56,646 nucleotides of DNA from CAMXAS01 sp964442435 (GCA_964442435.1 CAYTZG010000011.1:1-56646), one strand, 5' to 3'. Shown: positions 24,700-34,206, numbered from the stretch's first letter. Translations and numbers: made by a program. Notes: generated from the sequence alone by a model not told the origin.

Positions 24700-26478
24700 A
24701 TGAAACGTTTATTCACAATTGGCCTCGGCCTATTGCTTTCCAACGCCGTCATGGCTCAGGAAACGCCGACCATGGTTTCCACCGAGGCGCAAAACCGCAA
24801 GATCCTGATAGAGGAGTTTACGGGCATCGGTTGCGGCAACTGTCCGCGCGCGCACAAGACCTCCAACGGCATCGTGGCCTCTTATCCGGGGCAGGCATTC
24901 GTCATCAACATCCATCAGGGAAACTATGCCAAGGGTCAGACGCCAGACTTGACGACCCAATACGGAGATGCTTTATATAATATGAGCGGTGCCGGCGGCA
25001 CTTATCCGAACGGTATGATTAACCGCCATATGTTCGAAGGGAATGTTTTGGCGGTATTCGACACCAAATGGGTTTCCACGGTGCCGCAGGTATTGGAAAT
25101 GCCGTCGTATGTCAACGTGGGGGCCAAGGCGTCGATTGATTGGGCCACGCGCAAACTTACGGTGGATGTTGAAATATACTATACGGCTACGCCGGAAGCC
25201 ACGTCCAATTTCGTCAATGTCGCGCTGTTGCAGGACTATATTCCAGGCAATCAGAGCAACATGGAAAATAATCCGGATCAGGTTATCAACGGACAATACG
25301 ACCACATGCACGCGTTGCGTGACTTCCTGACGGACCAGTGGGGTGAGGAAATCACCGGTTTGGAAAAAGGCACCCTCATCAAAAAGACGTATGAAAAGGA
25401 CTTGCCGGAAAGCATCAAGGATGTGGCGTTGAAATTGGAGGATTTGTCGGTTGTCGTTTATATCGCTGAATCGCATACGGAAATCATGAACGCCTGCCAT
25501 GCGGATATGACCCATATCGGTGCGCCGACGCATATCGTCCGTCTGCTGGAGGCCGAACAATTGCCCTATATGGCTTGCGCCGCGGAAGGTAAAGCTTTGT
25601 TGCGTATGGCCAATATGGTCAGCGAAGATAAAATCGAAACCCTGACGATAGAAGCCGTTTCCGCCGCCGGTACGCAAGAAATAGAGCTGAAACCTACCGA
25701 TTTTACGGTCGGTAAGGATACATTTGTGGAGGTAGGGCCATTCTCCGTCAATCTGAACCAACGCGACAATGTCACGTTCCGTTTGACGAAAGTCAATGGC
25801 GAAGCCTATACGTGGACCGACATGAACACGGCCAAGACGCCGTTTATCAAATGGGGCGGTTTCGCTCCGGCTCCGGTGACGTTGAATCTGGTTCAGGACC
25901 AGTTTGGGGATGACATCACGTGGACGCTGACGCAAGGCGATGAAACGTTGCAGACCGGAGGCCCGTACCGCGAATTGAATGCGCCCGGCACACGTGCCAA
26001 TACGGTGCAATTGGACAAGGCGACGGCGCAAGGTTGCTATGTGCTGACGGTTTACGACAAGAACCACGACGGTATCCATACGGATAAGGGCGAGGGTTAT
26101 ATCGAACTCAAGGACGCTTCCGGTAACGTCTTCGTACATATGGACGGCCAATACACGGACAGCGTACAGATTAGCTTTGCCGTAACGGGCGTGGCCAACG
26201 AAGACGCCACGGCCGCGGCCTACGACCTGTCCATCCAACCCAATCCGGTGTCGGCGACCGATGCCGAACTGTACTTTACGACGGCCCGTGCCGAAAACCT
26301 GTCGGTGGCGATTTACAGCCTGAGCGGTGTCCGCATGGGTGAAACGCTCCAGCATGCGGCTCAAGCCGGTGCGCAACGGCTCACGTTGCCCACGGCGCAA
26401 CTGCAAAGCGGGCTCTATATCGTACTCGTGAACGGGGAAGACGGCCGCCGCGCGGCCTGCAAGCTCGTGGTTCGATAG
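24700..26478 (+). CDS. Omp28-family surface protein with T9SS sorting domain
   Basis: A 592-residue secreted protein. Signal peptide cleaved near VMAQE (residue about 20). The Omp28 domain follows with a thioredoxin-like site GIGCGNCPRAH (CxxC near residues 46-49) and the cis-Pro-like GTYPNGMINR. The last 80 residues, beginning DLSIQPNPVSATDAELYF and ending SGLYIVLVNGEDGRRAACKLVVR-like strands, are a type A T9SS C-terminal sorting domain, so it should be moved across the outer membrane and anchored. CGNC suggests redox activity but Omp28 has no proven enzymatic role. A strong terminator follows. Confidence 0.87.
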   Translation: MKRLFTIGLGLLLSNAVMAQETPTMVSTEAQNRKILIEEFTGIGCGNCPRAHKTSNGIVASYPGQAFVINIHQGNYAKGQTPDLTTQYGDALYNMSGAGGTYPNGMINRHMFEGNVLAVFDTKWVSTVPQVLEMPSYVNVGAKASIDWATRKLTVDVEIYYTATPEATSNFVNVALLQDYIPGNQSNMENNPDQVINGQYDHMHALRDFLTDQWGEEITGLEKGTLIKKTYEKDLPESIKDVALKLEDLSVVVYIAESHTEIMNACHADMTHIGAPTHIVRLLEAEQLPYMACAAEGKALLRMANMVSEDKIETLTIEAVSAAGTQEIELKPTDFTVGKDTFVEVGPFSVNLNQRDNVTFRLTKVNGEAYTWTDMNTAKTPFIKWGGFAPAPVTLNLVQDQFGDDITWTLTQGDETLQTGGPYRELNAPGTRANTVQLDKATAQGCYVLTVYDKNHDGIHTDKGEGYIELKDASGNVFVHMDGQYTDSVQISFAVTGVANEDATAAAYDLSIQPNPVSATDAELYFTTARAENLSVAIYSLSGVRMGETLQHAAQAGAQRLTLPTAQLQSGLYIVLVNGEDGRRAACKLVVR

Positions 26479-26498
26479 ACCACGGAAGGACGAAAGAA

Positions 26499-26531
26499 AA
26501 AAGGCTTGATGTGAAAACATCAAGCCTTTTT
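26499..26531. terminator. Bidirectional terminator between the Omp28 gene and tRNA-Met
   Basis: AAGGCTTGATGT, a GAAA tetraloop and ACATCAAGCCTT form a perfect 12-base stem with A- and T-runs on the outer sides. It serves the plus-strand guaA-Omp28 group and the minus-strand tRNA. Confidence 0.92.
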
Positions 26532-26535
26532 CTTT

Positions 26536-26612
26536 TGGTAGCGGGAACGAGAGTTGAACTCGTGACCTCCGGGTTATGAATCCGACGCTCTAACCAACTG
26601 AGCTATCCCGCC
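26536..26612 (-). tRNA. tRNA-Met(CAT)
   Basis: Minus-strand cloverleaf: acceptor GGCGGGA/TCCCGCT, D-stem GCTC/GAGC, anticodon loop TTCATAA (CAT) and T-arm ACGAG-TTCAACT-CTCGT, discriminator A. CCA is encoded in the genome (26536-26538), unlike the other tRNAs in this window. The A-C pair at the base of the anticodon stem is odd. The 5' GG and G:T end pair do not fit initiator tRNA. Elongator Met is preferred, but a CAT anticodon could also belong to an Ile2 tRNA modified by lysidine synthase. Confidence 0.88.
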
Positions 26613-26672
26613 GAAAGAGGGTGCAAAAGTAGCGTTAAATTTTCAAAAAAGCAAATGCGCGGCGGCCGCGGC

Positions 26673-27737
26673 TTATTCCGCCACGAGCCAAAGCCCGACC
26701 GAGGCGGTATTGCCGTTGAAATCGGCGGCCGTCACAATCAGGCGGTAGAGGCGGCCGGGTTCGGCCACAAGGCAGCCCCCGTCCTTGTAGTGCGTATAGG
26801 GCGTATAAGGATGGCTCTCGTCCACGCGGCTCAGTTCGATGCGGCCGCCCTGTTCGCGGTAATAGGCTTGGTCGATATGCGTGCCGATGGTGCCGGAATG
26901 GCGCAGCGGCAGCGAATCCAAACGGTAGTGGGCGAGCGTGTCGTTGTCGATGCAAAACGTCAGCGTGTAAAGGCCGTAGTGGAATTTGAGCCGTTCGATG
27001 CTGTCCAAGGCTTCGAGGCCGAAACCGATACGGCCGCGGATGCGGCAGCTGTCGGGTAGTTCCGCCACCGGACGGTAGAACGGGGCGTTTTGGCCTTCCA
27101 CCGCGCTGAGGCTGTCCATCGGATAGAGGGCCAGCGTGCGCAAGACAGGGGCGGTATGGTCGGTCACCGTCCAACCTTTCAGACAGGGGTTGATGAGCGC
27201 GGCCGTGGCTTCGTCCGCGCCGCTGCGCCATTCGAAATGCAGGTGCGGGCCACCCGAAGCGCCGGTATTGCCCGAATGCGCGATGACCTGCCCCCGTTGC
27301 ACCGGCATCGTCCAGTCGTCCACGATGATGTCGGCCTCCTGCCGCGTCTTGGGCATTTTAAGCCCGCGTGCGCGCAACAGGCGCGTGACCGCCGGATGAA
27401 AACGGGACAGATGCGCATAAACGCTGACATGTCCGTCGTTATGCCGCACGTACAGCACCTTGCCGTAGCCCGTGGCGGAAAGCCCGATGCGGTAGATTTC
27501 GCCGTCCTCCACGCTGCGCACGCGCAGACCCGTATGCTGATGCGTCCTAAAGTCAAGCCCGCCATGGTAATGCGTGCGCCTCAGTTCGGCGAAACTGCCG
27601 GCGATTTGCGGACGGATGAACAGCGGGTAGAGCAGGGTATCGGTCGTGGCGCGCGGGCCTTGGGGCGCGGCCTGCAATATGCCAGCCGACAACAGCAATG
27701 CACCGAGCGTATAACGTAACAAACGGGTTCTTTTCAT
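26673..27737 (-). CDS. Secreted M23 (LytM) metallopeptidase
   Basis: A 354-residue exported peptidase-family protein with a signal peptide (residues about 1-23). The LytM zinc site is complete: His58 and Asp62 in HYHGGLDF, then His165 and His167 in GGPHLHFEW, so an active cell-wall endopeptidase (or a divisome-type LytM factor) is expected. An insertion of about 40 residues (about 115-145, RARGLKMPKTRQEADIIVDD) sits between the motifs. The C-terminal 170 residues form an Ig-like domain of unknown role. It is 6 bases downstream of the large helical gene and last in the phoH group. Confidence 0.88.
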   Translation of the reverse strand: MKRTRLLRYTLGALLLSAGILQAAPQGPRATTDTLLYPLFIRPQIAGSFAELRRTHYHGGLDFRTHQHTGLRVRSVEDGEIYRIGLSATGYGKVLYVRHNDGHVSVYAHLSRFHPAVTRLLRARGLKMPKTRQEADIIVDDWTMPVQRGQVIAHSGNTGASGGPHLHFEWRSGADEATAALINPCLKGWTVTDHTAPVLRTLALYPMDSLSAVEGQNAPFYRPVAELPDSCRIRGRIGFGLEALDSIERLKFHYGLYTLTFCIDNDTLAHYRLDSLPLRHSGTIGTHIDQAYYREQGGRIELSRVDESHPYTPYTHYKDGGCLVAEPGRLYRLIVTAADFNGNTASVGLWLVAE

Positions 27738-27743
27738 AAGGCC

Positions 27744-29915
27744 TTATCGGTGTCCGTTCCGGCTCTTCTTGGACTTCTTGCGCAGTTGATCCAAGAAGGG
27801 CGAACGGTAATCGTTGGTTTTAAGGTAATTCACCACGTATTCCGCTTCCGTTTCGCGGCCGTCTTCGAGGCAGACTTGCAGGTAGGCGACCAGAAGCGGG
27901 CAGTCGTGTTCAAATGTCAAACGGGACAGCAAACTTGTGGCATCCGAGATATAAGTGCCCATGGCCTGTCGCGCGAAATACGCCTCAGCCGCCAGTTCCT
28001 GACGGATGAAGCCGAGGCTGTCGTGCGCCTGCAACAACGCTTGCGCCGTGTCCGACATCAGGCGGTAGGTGTGCAGATGCGTCCATTGGCGGCGCAACAC
28101 CGCCAACGCGACCGTATCCGACAGGCAGGACTGGCCGTCCGTCCGATCGGCTTCGTACAAGGCATCCACGTCCGCCAGCAGGTAGGCCACCGAGTCCGCC
28201 CGCCCGAAAGTCAGTTGGCGGCGCGCTTCGCGGAGTTTATCTTCCCAATGGCGCCGCAGTTGACGGCACAACAGCTGTTTCCGCTGTTCCTCAAAGCCGT
28301 CGAGCAAACTGTAAAGCGGCGTCCGGCCGTCCGGTTCCGCCTTTTCGACCAGCACCAAAGCGCGCCGGTACAGGCTGTCGCTCTGCGTCATGTCGTTCTG
28401 CCAAAGCCGGTATTGCGCCTTGTTCAACAGCTGTTCGACGCACAGGCGTTCGGTTTCCGCCATCTCCGCCTTGAAATCGGCCGACGTGCGGACCGGATAG
28501 GCCCGGCGGATGGAGTCGCCCATCGCATAGGCTTCCTGCGCCGCGATGAACTGGCGGTTGGCCTTATAGAGCCGCGCCTGTTCCACATAGGCGTCCCATT
28601 GTTTTTGGGCATAGGCCAACGACCATTTCTGTTGTTGGATGGAGGCCGGTTCGGTGGGCGCTGGGGGCTCCGTTCGGGCGACGGTTTCCGTCGGGGCTTC
28701 GACGGGCGGGGTAGGCGGCGTCGGTTCCACCACCGCAGGACGCGTTTCCGGTTCGGGTTCGGTAGCTTCGGCTACGGCCACGAGGTCGGTCGCCACGGGG
28801 GCGGCGGGTTCAGGTTCTACAGCCGTCTGTACCGTCGTTTGCGGGGCGGGCGTCACGCTTTCTACCACCACATCGTCCAATTCCGCTTTCGCCAAACTCA
28901 GTTCGGCTGTCACATCGTAGATGTCCGTCGGCACGGGCGGCGGCACCGCCAACCCGGTACGCGCCGTAATCGTATCGACCATCGCGGCGTAATAGGCCCG
29001 CTCGTCCTCATCGGCATAACGCATGAAGCGGGTGTAATCGTTCAGGATACGGTCCAACAGCAACAGGCTGCGGTCCACACCACTCATATAGGACATATGG
29101 TGGCGGTAATAGTCGTGCGCCGACAAGGCTTGCCGTTGCGCCTGCTGGTACAGCCCGCGCTCGAAGGCTTTTTCGGCCACGGCATAATAGGAATTGAAAA
29201 TACCTTGATAGGCCGTATAGAGCAGGTTGCGCTCGCGGTGCGGCAGATAGAACAGCGGAAATTCCGGCAACAGTTGGCGGCGCATATCCTCATACAGCGT
29301 AATCGCGTCTTGATAGAGCCCGTCGGCCATCAGGCCTTCGATGTGTTCCAACAGTTTGAGGTAGAGCGCGTCGCCCAAGGCCCGCACTTTGGGATGCCAG
29401 CCCAAGGGCGGCAACGTGGCGTTGGCGTAGGCGAGGCAGGCCGTCCAATCGCCCGTCAGCGTGGCCGTGCGCTGCAACTGCGTCCAATGGAACAGAACGG
29501 CGCGGACGAAAAAGCGGTTGTGCGTCAAGGCCTGTGCGATGGACTTGTCGGCCTGCGCCCAGTCGGGCGTCTTGGCGTTCAACGCCTGCAAGGCTTGCAG
29601 GTAATAGAGGCTGTCGATATACGACCGCCGGTAATCGACGGCCTGCCGCTTGGCGGCCAGCAAGTGCGCCAAATCGCTTGGAATGTCCGACCCCATCTGC
29701 AAGCGGTAATAGCGGTAGCAATCGCTTTCGAGTTCCGACAGCCGGCAGTCGGTCTGCGCCAACAGCGCCAGCGTCCGTATGTCGAGGCTGCGGACGCTTT
29801 CCATATAGCGTTCGTAGCGCGCTTGGGGCGTCAGCGAATCGAGGGGCTGCGCCGATGTCAGGCCGCAGAAGCCCAGGCATATCCATGCGGTCAGACGGAT
29901 TCGGTTCAGGCGCAT
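27744..29915 (-). CDS. Large secreted helical-repeat protein of unknown function
   Basis: A 723-residue protein with a signal peptide (cleavage near TSAQP, residue about 22). Two long alpha-helical, TPR-like parts (about 25-330 and 420-710) are joined by a linker of about 80 residues rich in Pro, Glu, Thr and Ala (about 335-415). The C-terminus is very basic (QLRKKSKKSRNGHR). No catalytic motif was seen. Its start overlaps the end of phoH by 10 bases, and the M23 gene follows at once, so the three are co-transcribed. A periplasmic scaffold working with the M23 peptidase is an inference. I do not recognise the family. Confidence 0.75.
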   Translation of the reverse strand: MRLNRIRLTAWICLGFCGLTSAQPLDSLTPQARYERYMESVRSLDIRTLALLAQTDCRLSELESDCYRYYRLQMGSDIPSDLAHLLAAKRQAVDYRRSYIDSLYYLQALQALNAKTPDWAQADKSIAQALTHNRFFVRAVLFHWTQLQRTATLTGDWTACLAYANATLPPLGWHPKVRALGDALYLKLLEHIEGLMADGLYQDAITLYEDMRRQLLPEFPLFYLPHRERNLLYTAYQGIFNSYYAVAEKAFERGLYQQAQRQALSAHDYYRHHMSYMSGVDRSLLLLDRILNDYTRFMRYADEDERAYYAAMVDTITARTGLAVPPPVPTDIYDVTAELSLAKAELDDVVVESVTPAPQTTVQTAVEPEPAAPVATDLVAVAEATEPEPETRPAVVEPTPPTPPVEAPTETVARTEPPAPTEPASIQQQKWSLAYAQKQWDAYVEQARLYKANRQFIAAQEAYAMGDSIRRAYPVRTSADFKAEMAETERLCVEQLLNKAQYRLWQNDMTQSDSLYRRALVLVEKAEPDGRTPLYSLLDGFEEQRKQLLCRQLRRHWEDKLREARRQLTFGRADSVAYLLADVDALYEADRTDGQSCLSDTVALAVLRRQWTHLHTYRLMSDTAQALLQAHDSLGFIRQELAAEAYFARQAMGTYISDATSLLSRLTFEHDCPLLVAYLQVCLEDGRETEAEYVVNYLKTNDYRSPFLDQLRKKSKKSRNGHR

Positions 29916-30898
29916 GGTTTCGGTTTTGAGGTTTTGACGGCCTCCGTCCTTTCGGCCGCCTGTTCGTAAGCGTGCAGGATGCGCGTGACGATGGGATGGC
30001 GCACGACGTCTTCGGCCGACAGTTCCACAAAGCCGATTTCAGGCACGTCCGACAGTATTTTAAGCGCGTGCAACAGGCCGGAGGGCTGTTTTTCGGGCAA
30101 GTCTATCTGCGAGGTGTCGCCCGTGATGACGAATTTGGCCGCACGGCCCATGCGCGTCAGAAACATTTTCATCTGCATGCGTGTGGCGTTCTGCGCCTCA
30201 TCCAAAATGACGAAGGCCTTGTCCAGCGTGCGGCCGCGCATAAACGCCAAGGGCGCGATTTCGATAACGCCTTCCTCCATATAGCCCAACAGTTTCTGAT
30301 AGGGCAGCATATCTTTGAGCGCGTCGAACAGCGGCTGCATATAGGGGTCGAGTTTCTCGCGCATATCGCCGGGCAGAAAGCCCAGGTTCTCGCCGGCTTC
30401 CACGGCCGGCCGCGTCAGGATGATGCGTTTGACCTCTTTGTTTTTCAGGGCGTTTACGGCCAAGGCCACAGCCGTATAGGTTTTGCCGCTCCCAGCCGGC
30501 CCCACGGCAAACACCATGTCTTTGGCGCCCACGGCCGCCGCCAGGGCGCGTTGTCCCGCGGTCAGCGCACGAACCTGCCGCCCGCCGCTGCCGGCCACGA
30601 GGATGGCGTCGGGGGCCACCGCCGTCGGCGCGGCCGCTTCTTCCGCCTCCTGTTCGAAAATACGTTCGATATCCTTTTCCGTCAGCCGGTTCATGCGGTC
30701 GTAATGCCACAGCACCAACTTCATTTTCTGTTCAAAATCGGCCAGATGCGCCGGGTCGCCCACGGCCTTGAGCAGATGCCCTCTGAGAATGACGCGCAGT
30801 TGCGGAAAATGCTTCCGTATGCTGTCTAATTTTTCTTCGGCCAAGCCAAAGAGTTCCTTGGGGTCGGCCGATTGAATTTCGATAAAAGTTTCGCTCAT
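29906..30898 (-). CDS. phoH: PhoH-like ATPase
   Basis: A 330-residue PhoH-family P-loop protein of standard length. Walker A GPAGSGKT is at 133-140, Walker B VILDEAQNATRMQMKMFLTR at about 220-240, and GDTSQIDLP follows. The N-terminal part has a KH-like domain found in the family's longer members (region about 10-75). PhoH proteins are thought to act in RNA metabolism, often near ybeY/era; those are not in the window. It diverges from the SAM-dependent gene at 30971, with an overlapping promoter region of about 70 bases. Confidence 0.93.
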   Translation of the reverse strand: MSETFIEIQSADPKELFGLAEEKLDSIRKHFPQLRVILRGHLLKAVGDPAHLADFEQKMKLVLWHYDRMNRLTEKDIERIFEQEAEEAAAPTAVAPDAILVAGSGGRQVRALTAGQRALAAAVGAKDMVFAVGPAGSGKTYTAVALAVNALKNKEVKRIILTRPAVEAGENLGFLPGDMREKLDPYMQPLFDALKDMLPYQKLLGYMEEGVIEIAPLAFMRGRTLDKAFVILDEAQNATRMQMKMFLTRMGRAAKFVITGDTSQIDLPEKQPSGLLHALKILSDVPEIGFVELSAEDVVRHPIVTRILHAYEQAAERTEAVKTSKPKPCA

Positions 30899-30918
30899 AT
30901 GACAAAATTAACACAAAT

Positions 30919-30950
30919 TTTGATAAATGCCCACCAAATGATTATTTTTG
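30919..30950 (+). promoter_or_regulatory. Promoter of the SAM hydroxide adenosyltransferase-like gene
   Basis: TTTG (30919-30922), 20 bases, TATTTTTG (30943-30950), consensus match. It places the start at ATG 30971 and rules out earlier in-frame ATGs at 30872, 30899 and 30938. Confidence 0.77.
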
Positions 30951-30970
30951 CAGAAAGAAGGAATTTCAGG

Positions 30971-31816
30971 ATGGCGATTGTCACACTGCTCAGCGATTGG
31001 GGATTGACCGACCACTACGTGGCCGCCGTAAAGGGCCGTTTGTACTGCGAATGGCCGGACGTCCAAATCGTGGACATCTCGCATCAGATTCCGAAATACA
31101 AAAACGGCAACTACGTGGCCGCCTACGTGCTCAAACAGGCCTATCCGTATTTTCCGCCCGACACCGTGCACTGCATCTGCGTTGACGACATCGCGACGGC
31201 CAAACGGCCGCATATCGTGGTGTACGAGGGCGGTCAGTATTTCATCGGGGCCGACAACGGCCTCTTTCAACAACTATTTGACCACAAACCCGCGAAGGCT
31301 TGGCGCATCATGTTGCCGGCCGACAGCCATACGGCCACGTTTCCGGCGCTCAACCTGTTCCCGATGGTGGCCGTCCATATCGCGCAGGGCGGTGACCCGG
31401 CCGAAATCGGCGAACCTTACGACTGGCAGGGGCAGAATTTCAACGTGCGCACAAACATGGCCTATATCGACCCCGAATACGATGCAGACGGCCTGCAGGT
31501 GGGGGCCACAATCACGGGGGAAGTCATCTACATCGACAGTTACGGCAACGGCGTCACGAATATCGAGCGGTCAATGTTTGAAAAGGTCCGGGCCGAATTC
31601 CCGAATTTCGAAATCCGCTTGCGTTCCTACGACGCCCACCGGGGCAAACAGCCGCTCAACCGCATCAGCCGCACTTACGGCGAGGTGCCCGAAGCCGACC
31701 TCTGCGCGCTGTTCCTCGACAACCAACTGTTGGAAATATCGTTGAACCGCGCTTCGGCCGCGCAACTCGTCAACCTCAAGCTCAAAGCTTCCGTCACGAT
31801 TCATTTCAAAGCCTAA
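30971..31816 (+). CDS. SAM hydroxide adenosyltransferase (DUF62)
   Basis: A 281-residue member of the SAM hydroxide adenosyltransferase family (duf62), related to fluorinase and chlorinase. The LLSDWGLTDHYVAAVKG start (Asp at residue 8) and the GADNGLFQQLF and IDSYGNGVTNI segments are the SAM-binding signatures. The known reaction of the bacterial enzymes is hydrolysis of SAM to adenosine and methionine; a halogenase would need a special pocket residue that I cannot judge by eye. It may limit excess SAM. It starts the plus-strand group that continues with gldFG. Confidence 0.88.
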   Translation: MAIVTLLSDWGLTDHYVAAVKGRLYCEWPDVQIVDISHQIPKYKNGNYVAAYVLKQAYPYFPPDTVHCICVDDIATAKRPHIVVYEGGQYFIGADNGLFQQLFDHKPAKAWRIMLPADSHTATFPALNLFPMVAVHIAQGGDPAEIGEPYDWQGQNFNVRTNMAYIDPEYDADGLQVGATITGEVIYIDSYGNGVTNIERSMFEKVRAEFPNFEIRLRSYDAHRGKQPLNRISRTYGEVPEADLCALFLDNQLLEISLNRASAAQLVNLKLKASVTIHFKA

Positions 31817-31834
31817 CGCCCTCAACGCAGCCTC

Positions 31835-34204
31835 ATGTTCGCTATCGTCAAAAAAGAAATCCGCTCGTTTTTCGCCGGCGCTTCGGCCTACCTCATAGGA
31901 GCGGTGTTCCTCGTGCTCAACGGTTGCGTGCTGTTTGTCCTGCCAACGCCCTACAACCTGTTTGACAGCGGTTTCGCGGCCATGGACGGTTTCTTCGAAT
32001 GGATGCCGCTCGTGTTCCTGTTCCTGATTCCCGCGCTCTGTATGCGCAGTTTCGCCGAAGAGAAGAAAGCCGGCACGCTCGAAAGCCTGCTCACGCGCCC
32101 CGTGTCGGAGGAGGCCATCGTGGGCGGCAAATGGCTGGCCGTAGGCATCCTGTTGCTGTTGTTCCTGTTGCCGGCCTTCCTTTATAGATACGCCATGGCG
32201 GAACTGGCCACGCCGCCGGGCAACATCGACCGCGCCGCGTTTTGGGGCGCTTTCGTCGGCGTGATGCTGCTGGGGGCGGTCTTCATCTCGATAGGGCTGT
32301 TCCTGTCCGCCTGCACGCGTAACCAAATGATGGCCTTCATCCTGTCGGCGGCCGCCTGCGCCGTATTCTACTGGGGTTTCGACGCGCTCTCGCGCCTGCC
32401 GCTGCTGGGCCGCATCGACCTGCAGACCGCCTCGCTGGGCCTGCGGCATCATTACCTGTCGCTGAGCCGCGGCGTGCTCGACATCCGCGACATCGCCTAT
32501 TACGTCATCCTGTCGGCCATCTTCTTCGCCCTTACCGTTTGGCGCATCGCGCGGCAGAAACGCAGCCTCAAACGGCCGGCCATCCGGCTCCTGTGCGCCA
32601 TCCTGCTGTTGGGCGTCACGGCCGCCGACTGGGGCGGTCGCTGGGACTTGACGGCCGACAAACGCTACACCTTGTTGCCGGTATCGAAAGACATCCTCAA
32701 ACAGCACGAAACGCCCGTACTCGTCAAGGTCTATCTTACGGGCGATCTGCCGGCCGCGTTCAAGCGCATGGAAAAGAGCCTGCGCGAACTGCTCGACGAA
32801 TTCCGCCGCTACCGGCCCGACCTGCGTTACCGTTTCATCGACATCTACGACACCGACGCCGGCAAGCGCGACGCGCTCATCCGCGAGCTCATGGAAAAGG
32901 GACTGCAACCCACCCAACTCGAAGTCAAGACGAAAGAGGGCATGAACCGGCGGCTGATTTTCCCGTGCGCGGAATTGACGATAGGCGACAAAATCCTTCC
33001 GCTCAACCTGTTGCAGCCCCAACTCGGCCAAGACGCCCAAAGCACGCTCAACCGCAGTGTCGAAAACTTGGAACTGCAACTCATTCAGGCCATCCGGCTT
33101 ATGGAGGATCCGCCCGCACAGCGCGTGGCCTTCCTCGAAGGGCACGGCGAGTGGCCGTTCAGCCGCACGCTGTCGATAGGCAAGGCGCTGAGCCTGTTCT
33201 ACCGCACCGAACGCTGGGCCTTCGGCGACACGACGCCGCTCGAAGCCTACGACCTGCTCGTTATGGCGCGTCCCACCGAGGCCTTTTCCGACAGCGAAAA
33301 ATACCGCATCGACCAATACATCATGCAGGGCGGCAAGATGCTGTGGCTCATAGACCCCAGCAACGCCCGTCTGGACTCGTTGCGCCGCAAGGAGGAGGAT
33401 TTGGCCTTGCTCTATCCGCTCAACTGGGAGGAAGTTTGGTTCCGCTACGGCTTCCGTCTGCGCAACGAGGTGGTTTTGGATTTGAACGCCTGTCCGTCGC
33501 CGGTCGTGACCGGTTATATGGGCAACCGGCCGCTCATCGAATTCATCCCCAACGTCTATCGCCCCGTGCTTATGCCAGCCGATTCGGCCATCGGGCGGCA
33601 GATGGAACCGCTGTGCGGCGAGTTCGCGGCCGGTATCGACACCATTGCCAACGCCTTGGTCAAACGGCCTTGGTTGCAGACCTCGGCCTATACGCGCCGC
33701 ATCCCGTTGCCGCACGCCATCTCGGCCGACCTCATGCGGGAGCAGTTGGAGCCGGAGCAGTTTACGGGCGGCGTGCAGACCATAGGCTGGTGGATAGAGG
33801 GCGTATTTGAGTCGGCCTTCAAGGCGCGGCGCCCCGAGACGGCTGACGCAGCCGCGTTCCGGGCGCAGAGCGAGCCCACGGCCATAGTCGTTATCGGCGA
33901 CGGCAACCTGATTCGCAACGACTTCGACGCACGGAGCGGGGAGGCTTATCCGGCCGGCTTCGACGCCTATGCGGGCCGTCTGTACGGCAACCAGGACTTT
34001 TTGATACGCACCGTGCATCTACTCTGCGGCCATCCCGAATGGATACCGCTCCGGGAACGGCAAATCGCGTGGCGGTTGTTGGACGCCCCCCGCGTGGAGG
34101 CGACGCGCCACCGCTGGACGCTGCTCATGATAGGCCTGCCGTTATGTCTGCTCGCCGCACTGGGATTCGGCCTCGGTTACATGCGAAACAAACGCTTTAA
34201 GTAA
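31835..34204 (+). CDS. gldG: GldF-GldG fusion (gliding-associated ABC transporter)
   Basis: A 789-residue single protein joining the permease GldF (about residues 1-235, six membrane helices, starting MFAIVKKEIRSFFAG) to the GldG component (about 240-770). The GldG part begins LTADKRYTLLP and includes EGHGEWPF and the RIDQYIMQGGKMLWLIDPS segment, followed by a C-terminal transmembrane helix (about 763-783). In flavobacteria these are two genes and the ATPase GldA is separate; here no GldA is visible nearby. Gliding is not expected for most Bacteroidales, so it may serve another export or envelope task. It starts 18 bases after the SAM gene. Confidence 0.87.
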   Translation: MFAIVKKEIRSFFAGASAYLIGAVFLVLNGCVLFVLPTPYNLFDSGFAAMDGFFEWMPLVFLFLIPALCMRSFAEEKKAGTLESLLTRPVSEEAIVGGKWLAVGILLLLFLLPAFLYRYAMAELATPPGNIDRAAFWGAFVGVMLLGAVFISIGLFLSACTRNQMMAFILSAAACAVFYWGFDALSRLPLLGRIDLQTASLGLRHHYLSLSRGVLDIRDIAYYVILSAIFFALTVWRIARQKRSLKRPAIRLLCAILLLGVTAADWGGRWDLTADKRYTLLPVSKDILKQHETPVLVKVYLTGDLPAAFKRMEKSLRELLDEFRRYRPDLRYRFIDIYDTDAGKRDALIRELMEKGLQPTQLEVKTKEGMNRRLIFPCAELTIGDKILPLNLLQPQLGQDAQSTLNRSVENLELQLIQAIRLMEDPPAQRVAFLEGHGEWPFSRTLSIGKALSLFYRTERWAFGDTTPLEAYDLLVMARPTEAFSDSEKYRIDQYIMQGGKMLWLIDPSNARLDSLRRKEEDLALLYPLNWEEVWFRYGFRLRNEVVLDLNACPSPVVTGYMGNRPLIEFIPNVYRPVLMPADSAIGRQMEPLCGEFAAGIDTIANALVKRPWLQTSAYTRRIPLPHAISADLMREQLEPEQFTGGVQTIGWWIEGVFESAFKARRPETADAAAFRAQSEPTAIVVIGDGNLIRNDFDARSGEAYPAGFDAYAGRLYGNQDFLIRTVHLLCGHPEWIPLRERQIAWRLLDAPRVEATRHRWTLLMIGLPLCLLAALGFGLGYMRNKRFK

Positions 34205-34206
34205 CC

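Noticed and set aside
27750..29969. A 739-codon open frame opposite the large helical gene.
   Set aside because: The minus-strand product has a signal peptide, a tight operon position and a normal composition; the plus-strand frame is Arg/His/Gln-rich and has none of these.
30899..30970. A promoter for phoH on the minus strand (TAATTTTG at 30903-30910).
   Set aside because: The -7-like element would start RNA inside the phoH start codon and the nearest TTTG is 24 bases away, outside the normal spacing.
31571..34018. An 815-codon open frame on the minus strand opposite gldFG.
   Set aside because: Same reason: a long frame is expected opposite a GC-rich gene; no start signals or domain were seen, whereas GldFG on the plus strand has clear homology.
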